A DNA stretch of 5,507 nucleotides, taken from contig JAIYAJ010000419.1 of the NCBI GenBank assembly GCA_027489105.1, positions 1 through 5,507 on the forward strand. The letters run 5' to 3'. The notes under the pieces are model-generated. The model made no database searches. It was given only the letters and a program-made list of their open reading frames with translations, and was not told the DNA's origin. Source of the DNA: Zymomonas sp. GTDB taxonomy: Bacteria; Pseudomonadota; Alphaproteobacteria; Sphingomonadales; Sphingomonadaceae. Below are positions 1-5,507 of the stretch, piece by piece (position 1 is the first letter of the stretch; every line of letters begins with the position of its first letter). Both the position numbers and the translations under genes were made by a program.

Positions 1-1
1 A

Positions 2-277
2 GCCGCCGCCGAGACCGCGCGCCGGACCTTCGAAGAGGGACAGGCCGGTGGCGACCTGCCGACCCTCGCGGTTCCGGAGGGAAGCATCGCGCTGGTCGAC
101 GCGCTCGTCGGCTTGGGGCTCGTCGCGTCGAAGGGCGAGGCACGGCGCCTGATCAAGGGCGGCGGCGCGCGCATCGACGGCGAAAAGATATCCGACGAAG
201 CCGCCATGGTAACGGTCGGCGACGCGGGCGTGAAACTGTCGGCGGGCAAGAAAGCCCATGGCGTGCTGACGCGCTGA
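2..277 (+). CDS. tyrS: Tyrosyl-tRNA synthetase, C-terminal fragment (S4 domain)
   Basis: This is the last 91 codons of a gene that begins outside the window; the first complete codon is at base 2 and TGA ends it at 277. TyrS charges tRNA-Tyr with tyrosine in the cytoplasm. The visible part begins with a linker containing FEEGQAGGDLPT (fragment residues about 9-20), a type of segment found just before the C-terminal domain of bacterial class I TyrS. An S4 RNA-binding fold follows at about residues 31-65, with ALVDALVGLGLVASKGEARR and then IKGGGARIDGEKI, the usual S4 pattern. In TyrS this domain contacts the tRNA. The catalytic HIGH and KMSKS motifs would lie upstream and cannot be checked. S4 domains also occur in RluA/RsuA-type proteins and Hsp15, but the preceding linker and the C-terminal position favour TyrS. 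The next gene starts 57 bases downstream on the same strand, with no clear terminator between them. Confidence 0.9.
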   Translation, partial: AAAETARRTFEEGQAGGDLPTLAVPEGSIALVDALVGLGLVASKGEARRLIKGGGARIDGEKISDEAAMVTVGDAGVKLSAGKKAHGVLTR

Positions 278-334
278 GCGCCCACCCGACGACGATCAAG
301 GCCGGGCCGGCACCTGGCGAGAGGAGAGAAGGAG

Positions 335-1612
335 ATGCGGATGTTGTTGCTCGCAGCTGCCATGATGCTGGCCGTTGGCGCCAAGCGCCCGCCCTCCCCG
401 CTCGACGACATCGCCGAGGCCTATGTCCATCTGTCGCTGGAGGCGGGCGAGCGTGAGCCCGGCTATGTCGACGCCTATTATGGCCCCGACGACTGGGCCG
501 CCCAGGCCAAGGCCAGGCCGCGCGCTGTCGCCGAGCTCCGCGCCGAGGCTTCGCGGCTCTCCAAGGATCTGAATGCAGTCGCCCCCGATCGCCTGTCGCC
601 GGAGGACCGCCAGCGTCGCGACTTCCTGCTCGCGCAGCTCAAGGCCGCCGAAACCCGGCTCGCGATGATGGCCGGGGTGAAGCTGGCTTTTGCGGACGAA
701 GCCGAGGGCCTGTTCGGCATCCGACCCACGCTGAAGCCTTTGACGGCCTATGACCCGATCGTCGCGAAGGTCGCCGCGATGGTGCCGGGCGACGGTCCGC
801 TGTGGCAGCGCGTCGACGCCTGGCAGAACCGCTTTGTCATCCCCGCCGACCGGCTGGAGCCCGTGATGCGCGCATCGATCGCCGAATGCCGGGCCCGCAG
901 CGCCGCGCATATCGCGATGCCGCAGCAGGAGCGGTTCGAGCTCGAGCTGGTCAAGGACAAGAGCTGGTCGGGCTATAACTGGTACAAGGGCGATGCCCAC
1001 AGCCTGATCCAGATCAACACCGACCTGCCCGTACGCATCGACCGCGCCGTCGATCTTGGTTGCCACGAAGGCTATCCCGGTCACCATCTGCTCAACATGC
1101 TGCTCGAACGCAATCTGGCGCGGGCGCGCGGCTGGGTCGAGTTCACCGTCTATCCGCTGTTCAGCCCGCAGAGTTTCATCGCCGAAGGGTCGGCCAATGC
1201 CGGGATCGACCTCGCCTTCCCGGGCGCCGAGCGCGCTGCGTTCGAGGCGAACACGCTCTACCCGATCGCCGGTCTCGATCCCGCCACCGCGCGCGATTAT
1301 GATCGGCTGCTCGCCCTGCTGCACCAGCTGGCCGGCGCGCGGATGACGATCGCAGCCGACTATCTCGACGGCCGGATCGATCGCAACCGCGCGCTCGACC
1401 TGATCCAGGCCTATCAGCTGGTCAGCCGCGAGCGGGCGGAGCAGTCACTGCGCTTCACCGAACATTATCGCAGCTATGTGATCAACTATGGCCTCGGTCA
1501 GGACATGGTGACGGCCGATCTGGCGCGGAGCGGGCGCGACCCCGCGGCAAGGTGGAAGCGGATGGAGCAGATCATCTCCCAGCCCTTCCTCCCGTCCGAA
1601 CTGCGCGATTGA
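335..1612 (+). CDS. Exported DUF885 family protein, putative metallopeptidase
   Basis: This is a 425-residue protein of the DUF885 family. The N-terminus, MRMLLLAAAMMLAVGA then KRPP, looks like a Sec signal peptide with likely cleavage near residue 16. There is no lipobox cysteine, so a soluble periplasmic protein is inferred. The family signature HEGYPGHH is at residues 244-251, followed by FIAEGSANAG at 281-290, whose Glu284 is a candidate third ligand or catalytic residue. The C-terminal YVINYGLGQD (381-390) matches the family's conserved end region. DUF885 proteins are generally regarded as zinc-peptidase-like, but the motif is not a canonical HExxH, and the substrate here is unknown. At 425 residues it appears shorter than the roughly 550-600 I recall for many members. 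The ATG at 335 is preceded by AGGAGA at 322-327 with 7-base spacing; an ATG at 341 would shorten the signal peptide by two residues. The gene may be read through from tyrS. Family assignment is strong, while enzymatic activity is inferred. Confidence 0.88.
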   Translation: MRMLLLAAAMMLAVGAKRPPSPLDDIAEAYVHLSLEAGEREPGYVDAYYGPDDWAAQAKARPRAVAELRAEASRLSKDLNAVAPDRLSPEDRQRRDFLLAQLKAAETRLAMMAGVKLAFADEAEGLFGIRPTLKPLTAYDPIVAKVAAMVPGDGPLWQRVDAWQNRFVIPADRLEPVMRASIAECRARSAAHIAMPQQERFELELVKDKSWSGYNWYKGDAHSLIQINTDLPVRIDRAVDLGCHEGYPGHHLLNMLLERNLARARGWVEFTVYPLFSPQSFIAEGSANAGIDLAFPGAERAAFEANTLYPIAGLDPATARDYDRLLALLHQLAGARMTIAADYLDGRIDRNRALDLIQAYQLVSRERAEQSLRFTEHYRSYVINYGLGQDMVTADLARSGRDPAARWKRMEQIISQPFLPSELRD

Positions 1613-1675
1613 GGTGACGCTGCGGCAAGCGGCGCTTAAGACTTTCGGCTTAGAAAAGCCCGCTCCTATTCGCGC

Positions 1676-1691
1676 TTAACCAACGGCTAAC
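1676..1691 (+). promoter_or_regulatory. CtrA-like binding site upstream of the PilZ gene
   Basis: TTAACCAACGGCTAAC matches the alphaproteobacterial CtrA consensus TTAA-N7-TTAAC with one mismatch (C for the first T of the second half). TAACC is repeated at 1677-1681 and 1688-1692, 11 bases apart, so both copies face the same side of the helix. The box lies 67 bases before the PilZ-gene ATG, in the AT-richer core of the only sizeable gap between same-strand genes here. CtrA controls cell-cycle, flagellar and chemotaxis genes in this class, which would suit a c-di-GMP receptor. Binding is an inference from the motif alone. I could not define convincing -35 and -10 elements around it. Confidence 0.4.
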
Positions 1692-1758
1692 CGCAAAGTT
1701 TAAGGTCCTGGCAAAGGCGCAGGCCGATCCTCATGACACCAGAAAAGGGCATGAGAGC

Positions 1759-2130
1759 ATGAACCAGAACGCGCAGAAGCTTCCGACCGGCGTCGGCGAA
1801 GACGACGACGCCAAATATGCCGAGCTCCGCCGTGCGCCGCGTGACGAGGTGGCGCTGCCGACGCGCATGTTCACCCAGGACAATCGGGCGAGCGACGTGC
1901 TGCTGGTCAACATCTCGACGCACGGCTTCATGGTCCGCGAATATGGACAGACCCCCAAGGACTCGATCGTGCGGCTGGCACTGCCCCGATTGGGTCAGGT
2001 GGCGGCACGGGTGGTCTGGTCGCTGGGAGGACGGGTCGGTGCGGAGTTCATCCGCCCGATCGACGACTATGCCTATATGGCCATGCTCAATGCTGCGAGG
2101 GCGAAGCGGCAACGCTGGCCGATGGGCTGA
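1759..2130 (+). CDS. Single-domain PilZ protein, predicted c-di-GMP receptor
   Basis: This is a 123-residue cytosolic protein consisting of essentially one PilZ domain. PilZ domains bind cyclic di-GMP and pass the signal to motility, polysaccharide or other outputs. Both ligand-binding motifs are visible: RRAPR (24-28, fitting RxxxR) and NISTHG (51-56, fitting D/NxSxxG), separated by a normal 22 residues. A later segment, ARVVWSLGGRVGAEFI (83-98), is the typical V-W...G-x-F strand pair near the end of the domain. The first 20 residues are polar and acidic (EDDD at 14-17) and probably flexible. There is no signal peptide, transmembrane segment or partner domain, so the protein presumably acts by contacting a target not encoded here. 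The ATG at 1759 has AAGGG at 1745-1749, 9 bases upstream. A nine-codon reading frame (1733-1762) ends in a TGA overlapping this ATG. The gene has its own upstream gap with a CtrA-like box and converges on recG. Loss of binding is unlikely since the key residues are present, but c-di-GMP binding is untested. Confidence 0.9.
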   Translation: MNQNAQKLPTGVGEDDDAKYAELRRAPRDEVALPTRMFTQDNRASDVLLVNISTHGFMVREYGQTPKDSIVRLALPRLGQVAARVVWSLGGRVGAEFIRPIDDYAYMAMLNAARAKRQRWPMG

Positions 2131-2137
2131 CCCGGCC

Positions 2138-2167
2138 GGGGCGGCGCGTCCTCCAGCGCGTCGCCCC
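2138..2167. terminator. GC-rich hairpin between convergent genes, probable terminator
   Basis: The arms GGGGCGGCGCG (2138-2148) and CGCGTCGCCCC (2157-2167) pair over 11 bp with one G-T wobble (2144 with 2161) around an 8-base loop. The hairpin sits in the 50-base gap between the stop codon of the PilZ gene and the stop codon of recG. On the plus strand it is followed by CTCATTTCCTTG, which is pyrimidine-rich but not a true T-run, so it best serves the PilZ gene. On the minus strand no T-tract follows, so termination of recG there is less certain. The stem is seen directly; its function is inferred from position. Confidence 0.6.
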
Positions 2168-2180
2168 CTCATTTCCTTGC

Positions 2181-4241
2181 TCATCCGGCCCGGAGCAGAC
2201 CGACGGCGGCATCGCGTTCGAACAGATAGAGTGCGGTGCGCGCCGCCTGCCCCCGCTCCCCATCGAGCCCACCGTCGCGATCGACCAGCAGCCGCGCATC
2301 CTGCGTCGCCGTCTCGATCAGCGCCGCCGTCCGCTCCGGCCCCGCCAGACGGAAGGCCGCCTCGCCCGACTGGCGCGTCCCCAATATCTCGCCCGCCCCG
2401 CGCAGCCGCAGATCCTCCTCGGCGATCCGGAAACCGTCATTGGTCTCGCGCATCAGCGCCAGCCGCGCCCGTGCTGTCTCCGACAAGCTGTTTCCTCGGA
2501 GCAGCAGGCAGACCGAATGCTGGTCGCCACGCCCGACCCGCCCGCGCAGCTGGTGCAGCTGGGCAAGGCCGAAGCGATCGGCCCCCTCGATGATCATCAG
2601 CGTCGCATTGGGCACGTCGACGCCGACCTCGATGACCGTGGTCGCGACGAGCACTCCCAGCCGCGCCGCCGAAAAATCGGCCATGACGGCGTCCTTCTCG
2701 GGTCCCTTCATCCGGCCATGGACCACGCCGACCCGATCGCCGAACAACTGGCGCAGGCTTTCGGCACGGCTTTCGGCGGCGGCGAGGTCGGACTGTTCGC
2801 TCTCCTCGACCAGCGGACACACCCAATAGGCCTGCCCACCCTTGGCCATGTGCCGACCCAGCGCCTGGACGATCTCGTCTAGGCGCTCGCCCGAGATGAC
2901 CCGCGTCGCGATCGGCTGGCGACCGGGCGGCATCTCGTCGAGCCGGCTCACGGCCATCTCGCCATAATGGCTGAGCGTCAGCGTGCGCGGGATCGGCGTT
3001 GCGGTCATCACCAGCAGATGCGGCGGCCGCTCGGCCTTCGCCTGGAGCATCATCCGCTGGGCGACGCCGAAGCGGTGCTGCTCGTCGACCACCGCGAGGC
3101 CGAGATTGCGATAGCCGACCTTCTCCTGGAAGATCGCATGGGTGCCGACGAGGATATCGATCGACCCGTCGGCCAGCCCCATCAGCGTCGCCTCGCGCGC
3201 CTTGCCTTTCTCCCGCCCGGTCAGGATCGCGACGTTCACCGGCAGGCCGGCGAGCGTGCGGCTGAGCGTCTCATAATGCTGCCGCGCGAGGATTTCGGTC
3301 GGGGCGAGCATAGCGCCTTGCGCGCCCGCCTCCACCGCGACCAGCAGTGCCATCGTCGCAACCAGCGTCTTGCCCGCGCCGACATCGCCCTGCAGCAGCC
3401 GCGTCATCGGCGTCGCCTGGACCAGATCGCCCTCGATCTCCGCGATCGACCGGCTCTGCGCGCCTGTCGGCGTGTAGGGCAGCTTGAGCCTATCGCGCAG
3501 CCGCCCGTCGCCGTGCAGCGGCATGCCGCGACGTCGCCGCGACGAGGCGCGCACGAGCATCAGCGCCAGCTGGTTGGCGAACAGCTCGTCATAGGCCAGC
3601 CGCTGCCGCGCCATTTCGTCCTGCGGATCGGCATGAACCCGCAGCAGCGCCTCGCGCCAGGCGGGCCAGCCGCGCGCGGCGAGCAGCCCCGGCTCGATCC
3701 ATTCGGGCAGCGACGGCGCGCGCGCCAGCGCCTGCTCGACCAGTTGCCCCAGCCGGCGCGAGGTCAGCCCCTCGGACAGCGGATAGACCGGTTCGCGCAC
3801 GGGCAGGTCGGCTGCCTCCTCGGGCGGCAGCACATGATCGGGATGGATCATCTGCATGTCCTGCCCGTAGAGTTCGAGCTTGCCCGAGACGGTCCGCTTC
3901 TCGCCGATCGGCAACAGCTTCTTCGCCCAACCGGGATTGCCGCCGAAATAGACGAGGTTGAGGATGTTGCCCGCCGCGTCGGTCGCGCCGACACGAAACG
4001 GCCCGCGCCCCGCCGACGCCCGGTAGCTGGTCGGCACGAGGTCGATGGTGATCACCCGGCCGGCATCCTGGTAATCGAGCTCGTCGACCCGCTTCCGGTC
4101 GATCGCGCCGGTCGGCAGGTGGAACAGCAGATCGACGGCGCGGTCCAGCGCCAGCTTGCGCAGCGGCTTGGCAAGCGCCGGGCCCACGCCCTTGAGCGTT
4201 TCGACTTCCGCGAAGAGAGGGTTGAGGATTTCGGGCCGCAT
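2181..4241 (-). CDS. recG: ATP-dependent DNA helicase RecG
   Basis: RecG is a monomeric superfamily 2 translocase that remodels stalled replication forks and branched DNA in the cytoplasm. From the ATG at 4241 the protein has 686 residues, normal for RecG. The N-terminal region has LKGVGPALA (16-24), a helix-hairpin-helix-like element, followed by the OB-fold wedge domain (roughly 60-150) that engages the fork. Helicase motifs are complete: Walker A GDVGAGKT (285-292), DEQH Walker B (386-389), TATPIPRT (413-420) and motif VI QLRGRVGRG (564-572). LRLRGAGEILGTRQSG (611-626) lies in the region of the TRG motif shared with Mfd. A GTG at 4286 would add 15 residues (QSTRAAETATATES after the start); I prefer 4241 because MRPEILNPLF resembles alphaproteobacterial RecG starts. 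Neither start has a strong Shine-Dalgarno: GGAA lies only four or five bases before the ATG. The gene is divergent from sdhE and converges with the PilZ gene. No frameshift or missing catalytic residue is seen. Confidence 0.96.
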   Translation of the reverse strand: MRPEILNPLFAEVETLKGVGPALAKPLRKLALDRAVDLLFHLPTGAIDRKRVDELDYQDAGRVITIDLVPTSYRASAGRGPFRVGATDAAGNILNLVYFGGNPGWAKKLLPIGEKRTVSGKLELYGQDMQMIHPDHVLPPEEAADLPVREPVYPLSEGLTSRRLGQLVEQALARAPSLPEWIEPGLLAARGWPAWREALLRVHADPQDEMARQRLAYDELFANQLALMLVRASSRRRRGMPLHGDGRLRDRLKLPYTPTGAQSRSIAEIEGDLVQATPMTRLLQGDVGAGKTLVATMALLVAVEAGAQGAMLAPTEILARQHYETLSRTLAGLPVNVAILTGREKGKAREATLMGLADGSIDILVGTHAIFQEKVGYRNLGLAVVDEQHRFGVAQRMMLQAKAERPPHLLVMTATPIPRTLTLSHYGEMAVSRLDEMPPGRQPIATRVISGERLDEIVQALGRHMAKGGQAYWVCPLVEESEQSDLAAAESRAESLRQLFGDRVGVVHGRMKGPEKDAVMADFSAARLGVLVATTVIEVGVDVPNATLMIIEGADRFGLAQLHQLRGRVGRGDQHSVCLLLRGNSLSETARARLALMRETNDGFRIAEEDLRLRGAGEILGTRQSGEAAFRLAGPERTAALIETATQDARLLVDRDGGLDGERGQAARTALYLFERDAAVGLLRAG

Positions 4242-4280
4242 CGATTCCGTCGCTGTGGCAGTTTCCGCCGCCCGGGTCGA

Positions 4281-4308
4281 TTGCACGCGGGCGGAAAATG
4301 CTTATGTC
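4281..4308 (+). promoter_or_regulatory. Candidate promoter for sdhE
   Basis: TTGCAC (4281-4286) resembles a -35 hexamer (TTGACA) and TATGTC (4303-4308) is a partial -10 match, with a 16-base spacer. Transcription would start near 4315, about 45 bases before the sdhE start. The site lies in the 117-base region between divergent recG and sdhE, where promoters for both directions are expected. The -10 match is poor, so this is a tentative call from pattern alone. No equally good pair was found for recG. Confidence 0.3.
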
Positions 4309-4345
4309 CCTCCTATCCTTTCGCCGACGGGCTTGCCAATGGCCC

Positions 4346-4350
4346 GGAGG
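4346..4350 (+). promoter_or_regulatory. Shine-Dalgarno GGAGG for sdhE, supports the start at 4359
   Basis: A perfect GGAGG core lies eight bases before the ATG at 4359. The two later in-frame ATGs (4386 and 4392) have only weak upstream purines (such as GGG at 4383-4385, directly adjacent to the first). This is the main evidence for the longer sdhE product. It is at odds with family length, which would favour the shorter forms. Confidence 0.55.
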
Positions 4351-4358
4351 CGCTCTGC

Positions 4359-4658
4359 ATGCCGCACTTTGTCCATCGCCACGGGATGACCATGAATCAG
4401 GAAGACCGTCTGAAGCGCATCCGTTTCCGTGCCTGGCACCGCGGCACGCGCGAGGCCGACTACATGATCGGCTGCTTCTTCGATCGCTTCCACGACCAAT
4501 GGTCGGCGGCCGAACTCGACTGGTATGAAGCGCTGCTGGGCCAGGAAGACGCCGATATCCTGGGCTGGATCATGCGCACCATCGAGGTTCCCGCCGAGTG
4601 GCAAGGCCCGATGATCGAGCGGATGCAGCGCGTCGACTATGTCGAAGTGCCACAGTGA
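4359..4658 (+). CDS. sdhE: Succinate dehydrogenase assembly factor SdhE (DUF339)
   Basis: SdhE is a small cytoplasmic protein that promotes covalent attachment of FAD to the flavoprotein SdhA of succinate dehydrogenase, and in some bacteria to FrdA. The reading gives 99 residues. The family signature RGxxE appears as RGTRE (28-32) within FRAWHRGTREADYMIG; the Gly-Glu surface is the one known to contact the flavoprotein. It is followed by SAAELDWYEALLGQEDADIL (49-68) and GWI (69-71), the conserved helical region of the family. Start choice is open: ATG 4359 has a perfect GGAGG at eight bases, whereas 4386 (90 residues) or 4392 (88 residues, MNQEDRLKR) would better match usual family length. 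The gene is divergent from recG and lies 83 bases before mfd on the same strand, so the two may be co-transcribed. The same reading phase stays open far upstream across recG, which is a GC-rich antisense artefact and not an N-terminal extension. Confidence 0.92.
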   Translation: MPHFVHRHGMTMNQEDRLKRIRFRAWHRGTREADYMIGCFFDRFHDQWSAAELDWYEALLGQEDADILGWIMRTIEVPAEWQGPMIERMQRVDYVEVPQ

Positions 4659-4688
4659 CGATATCGCCCATCAGTCGTTAAGGCCCGA

Positions 4689-4715
4689 CGGACGGTCGCC
4701 TCCAGTCTCCGTCCG
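4689..4715 (+). other. Hairpin in the sdhE-mfd gap
   Basis: CGGACGG (4689-4695) and CCGTCCG (4709-4715) form a perfect 7-bp stem with a 13-base loop, between the sdhE stop and the mfd start. No T-run follows, so it is not a standard intrinsic terminator. It could reduce read-through into mfd, stabilise the sdhE message end, or be chance in GC-rich DNA. Confidence 0.35.
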
Positions 4716-4741
4716 CTATCCCCGATTCCGATGAAAGCCGC

Positions 4742-5507
4742 ATGACCGATCTCCTCCGCATCGTGAAGGCCACCGAGCCGCTGACCCTCTCGCGCGCTCC
4801 GGCGGGTTTCCAGCCCTGGCTGGTCGCCGACCTGGCGCGCGCGGCGGCAACGCATGGAGGTCGTGCGGTCCTCGTGACTTCCGACGACCAGGCGATGCAG
4901 TCGCTGGCCGATGCCGCACGCTATTTCGCGCCGGAGTTGACCGTACTCACCTTCCCCGGCTGGGACTGCCTTCCCTATGACCGTGCGAGCCCCACCCTGC
5001 GCGGGACGGCCGAACGGCTTGCCACGCTGCACGCGCTTCAGGCGAAATCCAAGGGACCGGTGCTGCTCGTCACCACGGTGCAGGCTGCGACGCAGCGCGT
5101 CCTCACGCCTTTCCGGATCCGCCAGCTGGTGGCGCGGCTCGCCCCCGGCGAAAGGATCGACCTCGACCGACTGACGGCGCTGCTCCAGACCAACGGCTAT
5201 GTCCGCACCGACACGGTGACCGACCCCGGCGAGTTCGCGGTGCGCGGCGGTATCGTCGACCTATTCCCGTCGGGAGAGCCGCACCCGCTACGCCTCGACT
5301 TCTTCGGCGACGAGATCGAAAGCGTCCGCCAGTTCGACACGGGCGACCAGCGCACGATCGGCCCGATCGAAGGCTTCACCCTGCTGCCCGCAGCAGAGCC
5401 ACTGCTCGACGAGGAGACGATCAAGCGCTTCCGGGGTTGCTATCGCGAGCGCTTCGGCGCGAACGCCACCGGTGACCCGCTCTACCAGGCAGTGTCCGAC
5501 GGTCGGC
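4742..5507 (+). CDS. mfd: Transcription-repair coupling factor Mfd, N-terminal part
   Basis: Mfd displaces RNA polymerase stalled at DNA lesions and recruits UvrA to start nucleotide excision repair. The first 255 codons of a protein normally near 1,150 residues are present; the gene continues past the right edge. The visible part is the UvrB-homology region (domains 1a, 2 and 1b) through which Mfd contacts UvrA. Recognisable pieces are LTFPGWDCLPYDRASP (69-84), LLVTTVQAATQRV (108-120), DPGEFAVRGGIVDLFPSGEP (161-180) and LRLDFFGDEIESVRQFD (183-199), all close to the bacterial Mfd pattern. UvrB shares parts of this region, but FPGWDCLPYD and the absence of a Walker A motif near the N-terminus point to Mfd. 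The polymerase-interacting domain and the RecG-like translocase lie outside the window. The ATG at 4742 has no strong Shine-Dalgarno (GAAAG at 4734-4738 is the nearest purine run). A four-codon frame MKAA (4731-4745) ends in a TGA overlapping this ATG, which could allow coupling. It probably shares a transcript with sdhE. Confidence 0.96.
   Translation, partial: MTDLLRIVKATEPLTLSRAPAGFQPWLVADLARAAATHGGRAVLVTSDDQAMQSLADAARYFAPELTVLTFPGWDCLPYDRASPTLRGTAERLATLHALQAKSKGPVLLVTTVQAATQRVLTPFRIRQLVARLAPGERIDLDRLTALLQTNGYVRTDTVTDPGEFAVRGGIVDLFPSGEPHPLRLDFFGDEIESVRQFDTGDQRTIGPIEGFTLLPAAEPLLDEETIKRFRGCYRERFGANATGDPLYQAVSDGR

Noticed and set aside
296..1324. Minus-strand open frame of 342 codons opposite the DUF885 gene
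   Set aside because: It is the antisense of a gene with a clear signal peptide, family motifs and ribosome-binding site. Its product is low-complexity, rich in Arg, Gly and Ala, and shows no recognisable domain; long antisense frames are common in GC-rich DNA.
1647..1660. Small hairpin GGCTT-AGAA-AAGCC after the DUF885 gene, as a terminator
   Set aside because: The stem is only 5 bp and the following CGCTCCTATTCG is not T-rich, so termination cannot be supported.
1687..2184. Minus-strand open frame of 165 codons opposite the PilZ gene
   Set aside because: The plus-strand frame has both PilZ motifs, while this one has none and no credible start context.
1817..2593. Plus-strand open frame of 258 codons across the PilZ gene and the end of recG
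   Set aside because: It overlaps two well-supported genes in other frames and yields a Pro/Arg/Ala-rich sequence with no domain.
4242..4286. GTG start at 4286 for recG, giving a 15-residue extension
   Set aside because: The extension is a low-complexity Thr/Ala/Glu stretch and the ATG at 4241 gives a family-like N-terminus; however, it cannot be excluded entirely.
4311..4339. Possible recG promoter on the minus strand (TTGGCA, 17-base spacer, ATAGGA)
   Set aside because: The -10 hexamer is too far from consensus; position is plausible but the match is weak.
2967..4658. Plus-strand open frame of 563 codons running across recG into sdhE
   Set aside because: Only the last 99 codons are real (sdhE). 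The rest is antisense to recG and has a His/Arg/Gln-rich composition typical of reverse-complement frames.

Overview
The window is GC-rich and densely coded. It looks like a chromosomal housekeeping segment of an alphaproteobacterium, most likely a sphingomonad (Sphingomonadales). That assignment rests on three impressions: the style of the proteins, the recG / sdhE / mfd neighbourhood, and a CtrA-like TTAA-N7 motif. It is an inference without any database search. I see no mobile element, CRISPR array, tRNA, rRNA or phage gene.

Layout, left to right. The end of a tyrosyl-tRNA synthetase gene (tyrS, S4 RNA-binding domain) enters from the left edge. After 57 bases comes a same-strand gene for an exported DUF885-type putative metallopeptidase with an HEGYPGHH motif. 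A 146-base gap with an AT-richer core and a CtrA-like box precedes a small single-domain PilZ protein, a predicted c-di-GMP receptor. A strong GC hairpin lies between the convergent pilZ-type gene and recG. recG (ATP-dependent DNA helicase) occupies the minus strand. Divergent from it are sdhE (succinate dehydrogenase flavinylation factor) and, 83 bases further on, the 5' third or less of mfd (transcription-repair coupling factor), which runs off the right edge.

How the genes relate. RecG and Mfd are both double-stranded-DNA translocases that deal with blocked forks or stalled RNA polymerase, and they flank sdhE, a respiratory-complex assembly factor. sdhE and mfd may be co-transcribed. The PilZ protein probably belongs to second-messenger control of motility or the cell surface, and the CtrA-like box would fit cell-cycle control of it. 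The DUF885 protein has no obvious functional link to its neighbours.

I found no convincing new multi-gene system. The items most worth a second look are the compact DUF885 protein with its non-standard metal motif, the CtrA-like box upstream of the PilZ gene, and the tiny reading frames whose stop codons overlap the starts of the PilZ gene and mfd.
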